A stretch of 64,000 nt of DNA from Bufo bufo (Eukaryota; Chordata; Amphibia; Anura; Bufonidae). A program made the position numbers and the translations under genes. Positions 1-13,100 of this stretch are shown here, piece after piece. The stretch covers positions 138,417,468-138,481,467 of the forward strand of contig NC_053390.1 of NCBI RefSeq assembly GCF_905171765.1, read 5' to 3'. The notes under the pieces were generated by a model. The model made no database searches. It was not told the DNA's origin and worked only from the letters and a program-made list of their open reading frames with translations. Every line of letters begins with the position of its first letter. Within the stretch, counting starts at the first letter, position 1.

Positions 1-194
1 ATTCTTTCAGCCACATCTCGTCTCTACAGTTTGTAACACAGACACGATAGATTTCTCAATTTTTCCATCAACCTCCTCATCCTGGTGTCCCCACAGTGTC
101 ATCCTGCTGCCACTCCCAATACTGTGCCCGTTTTGCTCCCTAATGCCCCAGGTACTATACTGCTGAAAAAATTGTGACCCTAATAGACATAATT

Positions 195-327
195 GGAGTC
201 ATTTATCAAACTGGTGTAAAGTAGAACTGGATTTCCAAAGAGCTGTCAAAAATGAAAGGTGGAATCTGATTGGCTGCTATGGGCAACTAAGCCAGTTCTA
301 CTTTACACCAGTTGGATAAATTACCCC
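195..327. mobile_element. Small palindromic MITE
   Basis: Two inverted arms of about 36 nt (195-230 and 292-327) carry the shared core ACTGGTGTAAAGTAGAACTG and its complement, separated by about 60 nt. The size, the inverted ends and the lack of coding capacity fit a miniature inverted-repeat DNA transposon. I did not find a convincing target duplication, so the superfamily is left open. Confidence 0.6.
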
Positions 328-329
328 AA

Positions 330-1545
330 ATGTCCCTATAGTGTCCACAACAGCTATAATGTCCCCTAGAGTGCCCCGAGTAATAATACCACCCTCTATT
401 ATTCTCCAGGCAATAATCCCTGTATAGTGTCCCCAAAAATAATAGAATTTCCCCTACAGTGCCTCCCCAATAGCAACACCCCCATATAGTAATTTCCACC
501 ACACTGCCCCATATAGTAATCCCCCATAGTAATTTCCCCCCACACAGTAATTTCCCCCAAACTGCCCCATATGGTAGTTTGCCCCCACAAAGTAATTTCC
601 CCTACATAGTAATTTTCCTCACACTGCCCCTACATAGTAATTTCCACCACACTGCCCCCACATAGTAATTTCCCCCACACTTCCCCCACATAGTAATTTG
701 CCCCCACACTGCCCCACATAGTAATTTGCCCCCACATAGCAATTTCCACACACTGCCCCCACATAGCAATTTCCCCACACTGTCCCCACATAGAAATTAC
801 CCCACACTGTCCACACATAGCAATTTCCCCCACACAATAATTTCCCCCACACTGCCCCCACGTAGTAATTTGTCCCCACATAGCAATTTCCCCACACTGT
901 CCCGACATAGAAATTACCCCACACTGTCCTCACATAGAAATTACCCTACACTGTCCCCACATAGCAATTACCCCACACTGTCCCCACATAGCAATTTCCC
1001 CCACACTGCCCCCACACAGTAATTTGTCCCCACATAGCAATTTCCCTACACTGTCCCCACATAGAAATTACCCAACACTGTCCCCACATAGCAATTTCTC
1101 CCACACTGCCCCCACACAATAGTTTCCCCCACACTGCCCCATATAGTATTTTGCCCCCACATAGTAGTCCCTCCCATAATAATTTGCCCCCACATAGTAG
1201 TCCCTCCTATAATAATTTGCCCCCACACTGCCCTATATAGTAATTTGCCCCACATAGTAGTCCCTCCCATAATAATTTGCCCCCACATAGTAATTTGCCC
1301 CCACATAGTAGTCCCTCCCATAATAATTTGCCCCCACACAGTAATTTGCCCCCACACTGCCCCATATAGTAATTTGCCCCCACATAGTAATCCCTTCCAT
1401 AATAATTTGCCCCTACATAGTAATTTGTCCCCACATAGTATTCCCTCCCATAATAATTTGGCCCCACACAGCCCCCACATTCCCCCCCCATGTACTCGAT
1501 GTCTCTTCCCTAATATGTCCTCCCTTGTGTGTTTCCCCCAATGTC
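330..1545. repeat. C-rich minisatellite array
   Basis: A degenerate tandem array built from short units of the type CCCCCACATAGTAATTTGCC and CCCCACACTGC, repeating about every 25-35 nt over 1.2 kb. The plus strand is C/A/T rich and almost free of G, so the minus strand carries dozens of GGGG or GGGGG runs. Variant units (TAGTAGTCCCTCCCATAATAA) cluster at 1160-1480, which suggests local expansion of sub-families. The His/Pro-rich and Trp/Gly-rich open frames across it are accidents of the repeat, not genes. Confidence 0.9.
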
Positions 1546-1988
1546 CCCCAAAGTAGGCACATTAAATAAAAAAAATGAAAAATGAAAAAAAGCTAAAATA
1601 CTCACCTATGTCCAGGGCCAGGTGCTTGCTCACAGAGGATGGTGGGATGAGGCAGGCATGCACACATCAGTGCTGCATCCCGACACAGGCACGCGATGAT
1701 GTCATCACGCACGCCTGCGTCGGGATTTCACTACCGCATAGGCCTCAGGCCTACTAGGCCTGAAGCCTACGGCGGTGATCGGCGACGGAACAGGTAGCTA
1801 TGTGCTCCCGTGCCACGCCGCAGTATGTGGGTGTTCGGGTCGGCGTTGGGCCCCCCAGCGGTGCTGGGCCCGGGGCTGCCGACCCGAACGTCCCTATTGT
1901 AATCCGCCACTGCATAATAGAGGGCCTCATTTACATTATGGTATAAATGTTCAGGTAGTGGAACCCCTACACTCATAAAGCCTATGCA
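1546..1988. other. Unassigned non-coding sequence
   Basis: An A-rich stretch (1565-1600) leads into G/C-richer sequence with a small dyad (AGGCCTCAGGCCTACTAGGC near 1740). I recognise no gene or element here. It ends where the truncated hAT transposase begins. Confidence 0.4.
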
Positions 1989-4674
1989 CTAAGTGACAAA
2001 CGTCTCCTGCCCCTCCTCCTTCTCCTCCTCATCATCATCCAATTTGCACTGAGAAGACGAAATGAGGGTGGTCTGGCTATCACCCTGTGTAATGTCTTCC
2101 CCCATGTCTGCCTCTACCACATGCAAAGCATCGTTCTTAGTTGTGAGCAGCGAGCGTTTGAGTAGACACAGAAGTGTGATGGTGATGTTGATAATAGCAT
2201 TATCGCCGCTCATCATCTGTGTTGATTCCTCAAAGTTTCTTAAAACCTCACAGAGGTCAGACATCCATGCCTACTCATCGCTTTTGAAAAGCGGAAGCTG
2301 ACTGGAAAGGCGACGACCATGTTGCAGCTGGTATTCCACTACTGCCCTCTGCTGCTGACAAAGCCTGGCCAACATGTGGAACGTGGAGTTCCAGTGCGTG
2401 CTCACGTTGAACAACAGCTGGCGAGCTGGCAAATTTTAGCGCTGCTGCATCGTTGACAGACCGGCTGAAGCTGTCGATGACTTGCGGAAATGTGCACAAG
2501 CGGCGCACCTTCACCAGTAGCGCAGGCAAATTGGGATAGGTTTTGAGAAACCGCTGAACCACTAAGTTTAAGACGTGGGCTAGGCATGGGATGTGTGTGA
2601 GCTTGCCGAGCTCCAAAGCCGCCACCAAGTTACGGCCATTATTAGACACAACCATGCCTGGTTCTAGGTTGAGTGGTGAGAGCCACATCTCAGTCTGGTC
2701 TCTTATCCCCTGCCACATATCTGAGGCGGTGTGCTTTGTCACCTAAGCAGATCAGCTTAAGCACGGCCTGTTGGCGCTTGCCCACTGCAGTGCTACACTG
2801 CTTCCAGCTACCAACTGATGGCTGACTGATGCTGCAAGAGGATAATTCTGAGGTGGAAGTGGAGGAGGAGGTGGAGGAGGAGAAGTGGGGGTTAAAGCCA
2901 CTAACGTAGGTGGTGGCGGAAACCCTGATGGAATTAGGGCCCGCAATCCTTGGCGTCGGTAGCACCTGTGCCATCCCAGGGTACGACTCGCTCCCGGCCT
3001 CCACAACGTTCACCCAATATGCCGTCAGGGAAATGTAGCATCCCTGGCCGAAAGCACTTGTCCATTTGTCAGTGGTTAACTGGACCTTCCCAGTAACTGC
3101 ATTGGTCAGGGCACGGGTGATGTTACAGGACACATGCTGGTGTAAGGTGGGCACGGCAGCTGGGGACTGCGTAATGAGGGATGGCTGCCAACATCAGGCT
3201 GCGGAAGGCCTCAGTGTTCACAAGCCTAAATGGCAACATTTCCAGGGCCAGTAATTTGGAAAGTTGCACATTTAGTGCTATGGCCTGTGGGTGGGTGGCT
3301 GAATATTTGCGCTTGCGTTCAAATGCCTGGGGTAAGGACATTTGTACGCTGCGCTAGGACACGGAAGTGGATGTGGTCGCTGATGCTGCTTGCGAAGGTC
3401 CAGGTGCAGGGCAGGAGGCATCCAGGCATGCGCCTTCGACAACGGATTAACCAGCACATAACACAGGGGAAGAGGAGGCAGTGGTGTGACCCGCAGACAC
3501 AGATTGTGGACCCAGGTGTTGGGCCCACCTATTACGGTGCTTTGATGCCATGTAGTGGATCATGCTGGTGTTAATGAGGTTGCTAGAGTTCACGCCCCTG
3601 CTCATTTTTGTATGGCACAGGTTGCAAATTACAATTTTGTCGCCCGCACTTACCTCAAAAAAGCGCCAGACTGCAGAACACCTACCCCTTGGTAAGAGAG
3701 GTTTCCGCAAGGGTGTGCTCCGTGGAACAGTTGCGGGCCTGTTTGGTGTGGCCCGCCTTCTCCTTTTGCCACCCTACTGCCTCTTCCAGCCTGTTGCAGT
3801 GCTGCGGATCCCTCCTCCTCTGTACTGCTATCCTCGCTCGGCTTGCCACCTTCCCAGGTTGGGTCAGTGACTTCATCGTCCACCACCTCTTCTTCCACTT
3901 CCTCACAATGCTCATCCTCCTGACTTGTTGACCTAACAACAACCTCAGTTATTTACAACTGTATCTCATCCTCATCATAACCTCTTAAAACACTAATTGC
4001 CATTGACTTATTGGCAACTGTGTCTCATCATCAGCATCCACCTCGTGAAACAATAATTGCAGTTCCCCATCGTCATCTTCTTGTGACTGTGGATGCTCAA
4101 GACTTTGGGAATCAAGGCACAAGATCTCATGTCCCTCTTCAAGCGGACTTGTCAAGAAGCCCAAATGAAGGAATGGCGCTGAATAGAGCTCTTCGGAATA
4201 TCTGAGTGTGGGATCACTTGCTTGGCATAACTCTCCATGGTGGGAGGAAGGAGGATCAGGGTGAGGATTGTGTTGACCAGACTCATGGCTCCTGAGACTT
4301 GACTTGGTGGAAGACAGGGTGGTGCTTAACCGACTGTAAGCATTATCTGCTGCAATCCAACCGTCCACCTGGTCGCACTGGTCTGACTTTGAGAGCGTTG
4401 TCCTGCGCTGCCCTGCAAACTGGGACATGAAGCTAGGTATCGTGGATAATTGTTTTTCTTGTGCTCTGCCAGCAGGCACAGTTTCAATGCGCCCAGTGCC
4501 ACGGCCTCTGTGTGCACCATCAGCATCACGGCCACTTCCCTGTCCCTTACTGCTCGCCTTCTTCATATTAAATGTTATATATGCTTGAAAGTATGTCACA
4601 CTTATAGTAGCGTAGGATTTGTAAGTGTATGCGCAAAAAAATAAAAAAAGGTATTTGGGATGTGGAAACGTCAC
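1989..4674 (-). pseudogene. hAT transposase remnant 1 (truncated)
   Basis: Minus-strand remains of a BED-finger hAT transposase, in order from high to low coordinates. The N-terminal Ser/Asp-rich segment is at 3985-4674 (ends DADDETQLPI). A BED zinc finger is at 3447-3710 (VWRFFEVSAGDK, then CNLCHTK). The catalytic-region segment is at about 2690-3154 (QLTTDKWTSAFGQGCYISLT). The second catalytic segment is at 2275-2690 (VVSNNGRNLVAALELGKLTH, HIPCLAHVLNLVVQRF). A mid-domain is at 1989-2264 (DNAIINITITLLCLL), followed by an acidic tract. Frame changes and stops separate the pieces, and the C-terminal dimerisation segment is missing, so the copy is cut at about 1989. The hAT family is certain from the motifs. 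It is related to, but distinct from, the copy at 15.6-18.9 kb. It is not functional. Confidence 0.85.
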
Positions 4675-4887
4675 ACAGGATATATCCCGCAGATAATGTC
4701 AATGCTGTCACCAGCGGCTAATAAAAAAAACTACAGGGAATGTCACAGGTAGGGTCGTACAGAACTTTAGGATTTTTGGTCCCCGGACCCGAACATTTCA
4801 GTAAAAGTTTGGGTTCGGGTTCGGTGTTCGTCGATTTCTTAGCGCTTTTTGAAACGCTGCAGAGTCTGACCTTAGAAGCCATCACAG

Positions 4888-6029
4888 CCATGCCTACTAA
4901 TGACAAACACATAGGGCAACAGCACTCTACAAACCAAAGGTAGAGTACGAAAGTATATTACACAGTAAATGCTATGCTAATAACTTAGAGATGCTTAGCA
5001 AATACATTTTGTACAAAATCATTTGAGCCCGTCTGCCGCACGCCAAGGCGATCTCTAATAAGACGGGTCCTAACACTAAAGCTCACCTGTTGGGTGCCAT
5101 TACAGCGACCATGAAATCCAGGAAATGCAGGTCCCACATGCATGCTGGGCCCCTGTTGATCCATATCTGTGTGGAGCCAAAATGGCCTGCATGGAATCCA
5201 GGGACTATAAATACCAGCATGCATGCTGAGCAAACTATATACTCAAGCTTTAGTGTTAGGACCCGTCTTATTAGAGATCGCCTTGGCGTGCGGCAGACGG
5301 GCTCAAATGATTTTGTACAAAATGTATTTGCTAAGCATCTCTAAGTTATTAGCATAGCATTTACTATGTAATATACTTTTGTACTCTACCTTTTGATTGT
5401 AGAGTGCTGTTGCCCTATGTGTTTGTCAAATGTATATTTTCAGCCACACTGCGACGTGCACCTACGCATTGGGATGTGCTGACCCCCCTTTTTTGTGTTT
5501 GTAGTATTATATATGGGAGTAGTGGCTGACTCCCATATGCAGGGTCGTGCACTCCCTAGCCTCTTCTGCATCACAGGCTGATTTTAATTAGCTTGAGTAT
5601 ATAGTTTGCTCAGCATGCATGCTGGTATTTATAGTCCCTAGATTCCATGTAGGCCATTTTGGCTCCACACAGAAATGGATCAACAGGGGCCCAGCATGCA
5701 TGTGGGACCTGCATTTCCTGGATTTCATGGTCGCTGTTATGGCCCCCAACAGGTGAGCTTTAGTGTTAGGACCCGTCTTATTAGAGATCGCCTTGGCGTG
5801 CGGCAGACGGGCTCAAATGATTTTGCACAAAATGTATTTGCTAAGCATCTCTAAGTTATTAGCATAGCATTTACTATGTAATATACTTTTGTACTCTACC
5901 TTTGGTTTGTAGAGTGCTGTTGCCCTATGTGTTTGTCAAATGTATATTTGCAGCCACACTGCGACGTGCACCTACGCATTGGGATGTGCTGACCCCCCTT
6001 TTTTGTGTTTGTAGCCATGCCTACTAATG
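4888..6029. mobile_element. Retroposon cluster with 15-bp target duplication
   Basis: Sequence 4903-6014 is flanked by perfect copies of CCATGCCTACTAATG (4888-4902 and 6015-6029). The uninterrupted hAT relative at about 60,238 has one such site (TATGCCTACTAATGGGATGG), so this is a proven insertion. It holds three partial copies of one roughly 425-bp unit: an inverted copy at 4903-5248, a short direct copy at 5247-5503, and the longest copy at 5591-6014. The last two end identically in TTTTTTGTGTTTGTAG. A long duplication with 5'-truncated direct and inverted copies fits target-primed retrotransposition of a SINE-like or Penelope-like element. I see no coding capacity and do not recognise the family. 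Confidence 0.8.
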
Positions 6030-6472
6030 GCATGGCTGTGATTGGCCAGTGCAGCACGTGACCCAGCCTCTATATAAGCTGGAGTCACATAGCGCTGCAC
6101 TTCACTCTGCTGTTACTAGTGTAGGGAGAGGATGCTGCTGGTGATTTCAGGGAGAGAATAGGACAGAATCTGTGATCAGAACTCAAATCTAACTCAGCGA
6201 TCTACATACATTTAGTTGTGTGGGTGCAGTGCACAATCTTTTTACCCTGCCAGTGACAGAAAAAAATAACTTTAATCCGTCTGTTAGTTAGGTGGGCGGC
6301 GGCGGTGGCCATTTTATGCAAGCTCAGTGCACCAGAACTGCATCTGAGCTTTTGTGACATTCAAATCCAAGCTTGAAATACTGCACTAATAATCTGGTTT
6401 TAAAGAAAACACCCTTTTTTGGCAATATACAACATCTGGTGCATTTGCAGGATTAGTCAGTGTACAATTTAA

Positions 6473-7355
6473 CCACCTCCGGACCGCCTAACGCAGATTC
6501 GCGTTCCGGAGGTGGCAGCGCTGCGCACAGTCACGCATATACACATCAATTCGCGTGACGCGAGAGTTAAAGAACAAGTTCGTCACCAGCCTGCCAGCAA
6601 CGATCATTGGCTGGCAGGCTGGCGATTTTCAAAAAATCCAATCACAAGCCATATAACAGATCATATTAGTAAATATGATCTGTTATATGGCTTCTCTGCT
6701 CCTCTGCTGGTCCTTTTCGTCGGTTGGATCCAGCAGAGGAGCAGACTGAACTGTGAGTAGCACCAAACACTTCACTGTAGCCCCAGATCACCCCCCTGCA
6801 CCCCAATTAACCCTTTGATCACCCCTTTGATCGCCCCTGTCAATCACTAGTGAAAGGAAAAAAAGTGATCAGTGTAAACTGTCACTTTTTTTTTTCACTA
6901 GTATTGGCTGTTAGGTTTTAGGATAGTTTAGGCCCCTTGGTTAGGTAGTTTAGCGTGAGTTAGCTCCCAGCCCACCGCACCGCAGTCACTTATTCGCTGT
7001 TTAGCGTATCGCTAATCAGCATTTGTACTTTTATAGTATCTGTAAGTGATCAAAACTGATCACGGTTAGATCTATAATTGTATTAGTGTCACCTTAGCTC
7101 GCCCTCCACCCAGGCCTGATCGGTCGCCCACACGTGCGTTCACCCACGCCCGCCCCACCGCAGTGACAAAAAATAGATATTTTTTTGATCACTGCACATT
7201 CATTTTACACACACTGCGGCGATAAAAAAATCTGTTTTGATATTTTTTAGCAACCGCAGCGGCCTCCGGTACTTCGCTAGCCTCCCCTTTGTAAGACAGG
7301 CTTGCTTTTTTTCTTGGGTAGTCTCAGGGAATACCCCTAAATTTAGTAGTCCAAA
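6473..7355 (+). promoter_or_regulatory. piggyBac left end and leader
   Basis: The terminal CCACCTCC block and hairpin are followed by internal dyads, for example CATATAACAGATCATATTAG facing CTAATATGATCTGTTATATG around 6645-6690, and several TGATCACC/GTGATCAG-type repeats (6800-7210). These are candidate transposase-binding sites and host the promoter, though I see no clear TATA box. No coding sequence is supported here. Confidence 0.5.
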
Positions 7356-9308
7356 ATGTCAAACAGGGGGTATTCTTCTGAAGAGGCCTACAGGATTCTG
7401 ACCCAGTCGGATGAGGAATGGGAACCCTCATCTGACGAATCTAGCGGGTCAGAATATGAACCTGTAGAAAGCAGTGGCTCTCTGACCCAAAGTTCGGACG
7501 AGGAGATGGAGGTCCCTGATAGCACCAGGCGTACCAGGCCCCGTGTCGCTAGACCACAGGTTGTGCAGGATCCGCTTCAAGAGCAGCAGAGTGGGGCTGT
7601 CGCTGCCGGATCACGTGGTGAGGCATACACCAGCAGCGCAGCCCTCCCTGGACCTAGTACCAGCACTGCCGTACAACATGGTGACGTGGCGAGCACCAGA
7701 AGGGCAGTTGAAGCTGGTACGGTGGCATGTGCAGTAGTTACCCCGTCGCAGCCACCGCACAGACAGGCCCGTAGAGCCCCTAGAATCCCTGAGGTGCTGG
7801 CAAACCCTGTTTGGCAGTCACCAACTTCAGCCGCACCATTAGTTCCCCCTTTCACCGCCCAGTCTGGAGTTCGGGTTGAGACGGCTCAAATCGGTTCGGC
7901 CCTGGGATTTTTTGAGCTGTTCTTGACTGCGGAGCTCTTGGACTTAGTCGTGGCAGAGACAAACCGGTATGCCACACAATTTATATCCGCCAACCCGGGA
8001 AGCTTTTATGCCCAGCCTTTCCGGTGGAAACCAGTCCAAGTTTCCGAACTTAATTTTTTTTTGGGCCTTCTCCTCAACATGGGTTTAACTAAAAAGCATG
8101 AATTGCGGTCATATTGGTCCACGAACCCGATTCATCACATGTCCATGTTCTCTGCTGCTATGTCCAGGGCACGATTTCAGGCCATCCCCCGTTTCCTGCA
8201 TTTTAGCGACAACAGCACCTCCCGTCCCAGAGGCCACCCAGCTTTTGACTGGCTCCACAAAATTAGGCCCCTCATAGACCACTTCAACCAGAAATTTGCA
8301 GATTTGTATACCCCAGAGCAAAACATCTGCGTAGACAAGTCCCTAATACATTTTACCGGGCGCCTTGGCTTCAAACAATACATCCCAAGCAAGCATGCCC
8401 GGTATGGGGTCAAATTGTATAAGCTCTGTGAAAGGGCCACAGGCTATACCCACAAATTTCGGATCTATGAGGGAAAAGATCAGACCCTGGAGCCGGTCGG
8501 TTGCCCTGACTACCTGGGGAGCAGTGGGAAGACAGTCTGGGACTTGGTGTCACCCTAATTCGGCAAGGGGTACCATCTTTATGTGGACAATTTCTACACA
8601 AGTGTGGCCCTCTTTAGGCATTTGTTTCTAGAACGGATTTGCGCCTGTGGCACCGCGCGAACTAGTCGCGTGGGCTTCCCCCAACGGCTTGTAACCACCC
8701 GTCTTGCAAGGGGGGAGAGGGCTGCCTTGTGTAACGAAGAACTGCTCGTGGTGAAATGGAGAGACAAGCGTGACGTTTACATGCTCTCCTCCATTCACGC
8801 AGACACGACAATACAAATTGAGCGAGCAACCCGTGTCATTGAAAAGCCCCTCTGTGTCCACGACTATAATGCGCTCATGGGAGGGGTGGACTTCAATGAC
8901 CAGATGTTGTCTTCGTACTTAGTTTCCCGCAGAACCAGACGCTGGTATAAGAAGGTGTCTGTATATTTAATTCAATTGGCGCTGTATAATAGTTTTGTTC
9001 TCTACAGTAAGGCTGGGAGAACACGATCCTTCCTCAAATTCCAGGAAGAGATCATTGAGAACCTTCTGTATCCAGGAGGTTCCGTGGCCCCATCCACCAT
9101 TGTAGTTAGCCGTCTACACAAGCAACATTTCCCCAGTGTCGTTCCTGGTACCTCAACCCAACCGTCACCCCGAAAAAGATGTCGTGTCTGTAGCAGGAGT
9201 GGAATAAGGCGTGACACCCACTATTTCTGTCCTGACTGTCCTGACCACCCTGCCCTATGCTTTGGTGAGTGTTTCCGGAAGTACCACACACAGGTACACT
9301 TAGCATAG
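7356..9308 (+). pseudogene. piggyBac transposase, one premature stop
   Basis: A DDE transposase that excises and inserts at TTAA. The frame is open from ATG 7356 to the stop at 9306-9308 (about 650 codons), except for one in-frame TAA at 8556-8558. Downstream sequence resumes in the same frame, so a single substitution could explain the break. Seen in order: an acidic, Ser-rich N-terminus (residues 1-60), a low-complexity linker, the transposase core, and a C-terminal Cys/His cluster (CRVCSRSG, then YFCPDCPDHPALCFGEC) as in other piggyBac proteins. Candidate catalytic aspartates are D327 (CVDKSL), D411 (DNFYTS) and D512 or D515 (GGVDFNDQM). Length and motif spacing match the family. The start is chosen because it precedes the acidic N-terminus and follows a non-coding leader. 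Only the stop argues against function; readthrough is possible but unproven. Confidence 0.9.
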
Positions 9309-10180
9309 GGATTGCATCTCACAGGACAGGCACACAGGGCTATTAGGGCCCTTTTACTCACAGCTGCTGCAAACCTCTCCTTTCACCTGGGATAAAGTGC
9401 ATAACGTACTTCGCCACATCTTTGGGCGATTTGCGCTTTGCACATTGTCCCTTGGGGAAGGAGAGGTTTGTTCTATGAAGGTAAAAAAAACTAAACAAAA
9501 AAAAAATACTGGTAAGTAAAAAAGTTAACGTTCAGTTAAAAAAGTTAAAAAAAAGTTTATATGTTCTGTTCAAAAGGTAATAAATTTATTGCGTTGCGGC
9601 CTGGTTTTTTCTTTTTTGTTTTGTTTTTTTAACCTTCCAAGTGGACCAACTGATCGACTAGCTGCAGCACTGATGTGCATTCAGACAGAAGCATTGCGCT
9701 GCTGTCAGATTACACAAAAGTCGGTGTGTATGCGGCGCTGCAAGACGAGATTTCTCCTCTGCAGTAAAAGATACGTTTGCGGAGGCATATGAGCTGAGGA
9801 GGTGGCGGTGTTCATATACTTTGGCAAACACTTTGCATATATAAAAAAAAAAATCCCGGCAATGATTTATTCATCCACATCGATTGATGTGAATGGAGAA
9901 ATCTGGTTTGCCAGGGCATACGAGCTAAGTGGGTATGGATGTTGGGCGGAGCTCCTATGTCCTGGCAGACGCCTTTCCCCTCCTTTTTCTTTTTTTGGCA
10001 GAGATTTTTTCATCCACATTGATCGATGCGAATGAAGAAATCTGTGCCGTTCATTTTTTTCTTTCAGCCCAGAGGCTGAACGGAAAAAAAAAAATCTCAT
10101 TACCTGTATGCTCAATATAAGGAGAATAGCAGAAACTCCTAATGCAGGGCATACATGTAATGATTGCGGAGACCCTCAAA
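9309..10180 (+). other. piggyBac 3' flank, non-coding
   Basis: Between the transposase stop and the dyad array. It contains an AATAAA-like site (about 9576, GGTAATAAATTTATTG), poly-T and poly-A runs, and two copies of a block CATCCACAT.GAT.GATG.GAATG.AGAAATCTG at about 9873 and 10,013. I see no gene. Confidence 0.55.
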
Positions 10181-13100
10181 TGCCAGGGCAGTACAAACAC
10201 CCCACAAATAACACCATTTTGGAAAGAAGACACCCCAAGGTATTCGCTGAGGGGCATATTGAGTCCATTAAAGATTGAAATTTTTGTCCCAGGTTAGCGG
10301 AAAGGGAGACTTTGTGAGAAAAAAATCAAAAAAATCAATTTCCGCTAACTTGTGCCCAAATTTTTTTTTTTATATGAACTCGCCATGCCCCTCATTGAAT
10401 ACCTTGGGGTTTCTTCTTTCCAAAATGGGGTCACATGTGGGGTATTTATACTGCCCTGGCATTTTAGAGGCCCCAAAGCGTGAGAAGAAGTCTGGTATCC
10501 AAATGTCTAAAAATGCCCCCCTAAAAGGAATTTGGGCACCTTTGCCCACCTAGGCTGCAAAAAAGTGTCACACATGTGGTATCTCCGTATTCAGGAGAAG
10601 TTGGGGAATGTGTTTTGGGGTGTCATTTTACATATACCCATGCTGGGTGAGATAAATATCTTGGTCAAATGCCAACTTTGTATAAAAAAATTTGAAAAGT
10701 TGTCTTTTGCCAAGATATTTCTCTCACCCAGCATGGGTATACGTAAAATGACACCCCAAAACACATTCCCCAACTTCTCCTGAATACGTAGATACCACAT
10801 GTGTGACACTTTTTTGCAGCCTAGGTGGGCAAAGGGGCCCACATACCAAAGAGCACCTTTCGGATTTCACAGGTCATTTACCTACTTACCACACATTTGG
10901 GCCCCTAGAATGCCAGGGCAGTATAACTACCCCACAAGTGACCCCATTTTGGAAAGAAGACACCCCAAGGTATTCGCTGTTGGGCATAGCGAGTTCATAG
11001 AAATTTTAATTTTTTGTCACAAGTTAGTGGAAAATTATGATTTTTTTTTTTTTTCTTACAAAGTCTCATATTCCACTAACTTGTGACAAAAAATAAAAAC
11101 TTCCATGAACTCACTATGCCCATCAGCGAATACCTTGGGGTGTCTTCTTTCCAAAATGGGGTCACTTGTGGGGTAGTTAAACTGCCCTGGCATTCTAGGG
11201 GCCCAAATGTGTGGTAAGGAGTTTGAAATCAAATTCTGTAAAAAATGGCCAGTGAAATCCGAAAGGGGCTCTTTGGAATGTGGGCCGCTTTGCCCACCTA
11301 GGCTGCAAAAAAATGTCACACATGTGGTATCTCCGTATTCAGGAGAAGTTGGGGAATGTGTTTTGGGGTGTCATTTTACATATACCCATGCTGGGTGAGA
11401 GAAATATCTTGGCAAAAGACAACTTTTCCCATTTTTTTTATACAAAGTTGGCATTTGACCAAGATATTTCTCTCACCCAGCATGGGTATATGTAAAATGA
11501 CACCCCAAAACACATTCCCCAACTTCTCCTGAATACGGAGATACCACATGTGTGACACTTTTTTGCAGCCTAGGTGGGCAAAGGGGCCCACATTCCAAAG
11601 AGCACCTTTCGGATTTCACTGGCCATTTTTTACAGAATTTGATTTCAAACTCCTTACCACACATTTGGGCCCCTAGAATGCCAGGGCAGTATAACTACCC
11701 CACAAGTGACCCCATTTTGGAAAGAAGACACCCCAAGGTATTCACTGATGGGCATAGTGAGTTCATAGAACTTTTTATTTTTTGTCACAAGTTAGTGGAA
11801 TATGAGACTTTGTAAAAAAAAATAAAAAATAAAAAATCATCATTTTCCGCTAACTTGTGACAAAAAATAAAAAGTTCAATGAACTCACTATGCCCATCAG
11901 TGAATACCTTGGGGTGTCTTCTTTCCAAAATGGGGTCACTTGTGGGGTAGTTATACTGCCCTGGCATTCTAGGGGCCCAAATGTGTGGTAAGGAGTTTGA
12001 AATCAAATTCTGTAAAAAATTGCCAGTGAAATCCGAAAGGTGCTCTTTGGAATGTGGGCCCCTTTGCCCACCTAGGCTGCAAAAAAGTGTCACACATGTG
12101 GTATCTCCGTATTCCGGAGAAGTTGGGGAATGTGTTTTGGGGTGTCATTTTACATATACCCATGCTGGGTGAGAGAAATATCTTGGTCAAATGCCAACTT
12201 TGTATAAAAAAATTGGAAAAGTTGTCTTTTGCCAAGATATTTCTCTCACCCAGCATGGGTATATGTAAAATGACACCCCAAAATACATTCCCCAACTTCT
12301 CCTGAATACGGAGATACCACATGTGTGACACTTTTTTGCAGCCTAGGTGGGCAAAGGGGCCCACATTCCAAAGAGCACCTTTCGGATTTAACTGGCCATT
12401 TTTTACAGAATTTGATTTCAAACTCCTTACCACACATTTGGGCCCCTAGAATGCCAGGGCAGTATAATTACCCCACAAGTGACCCCATTTTCTAAAGAAG
12501 ACACCCCAAGGTATTCCGTGAGGGGCATGGCGAGTTCCTAGAATTTTTTATTTTTTGTCACAAGTTAGTGGAAAATGATGATTTTTATTTTTATTTTTTT
12601 TCCTTACAAAGTCTCATATTCCACTAACTTGTGACAAAAAATAAAAACTTCCATGAACTCACTATGCCCATCAGCGAATACCTTGGGGTGTCTTCTTTCC
12701 AAAATGGGGTCACTTGTGGGGTAGTTATACTGCCCTGGCATTCTAGCGGCCCAAATGTGTGGTAAGGAGTTTGAAATCAAATTCTGTAAAAAATGGCCAG
12801 TGAAATCCGAAAGGTGCTCTTTGGAATGTGGGCCCCTTTGCCCACCTAGGCTGCAAAAAAATGTCACACATGTGGTATCTCCGTATTCAGGAGAAGTTGA
12901 CGAATGTGTTTTGGGGTGTCATTTTACATATACCCATGCTGGGTGAGAGAAATATCTTGGCAAAAGACAACTTTTCCCATTTTTTTATACAAAGTTGGCA
13001 TTTGACCAAGATATTTATCTCACCCAGCATGGGTATATGTAAAATGACACCCCAAAACACATTCCCCAACTTCTCCTGAATACGGAGATACCACATGTGT

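Noticed and set aside
726..1556. His/Pro-rich open frames of about 100 codons
   Set aside because: They are translations of the C-rich minisatellite in every frame, with no start context or conserved domain.
3650..3898. Separate acidic protein on the minus strand
   Set aside because: It is the N-terminal acidic region just upstream of the hAT BED finger, not an independent gene.
8583..9308. A separate gene starting at ATG 8583
   Set aside because: It is in the same frame as the upstream piggyBac transposase and contains its second and third catalytic blocks, so it is the downstream part of one gene cut by a stop.
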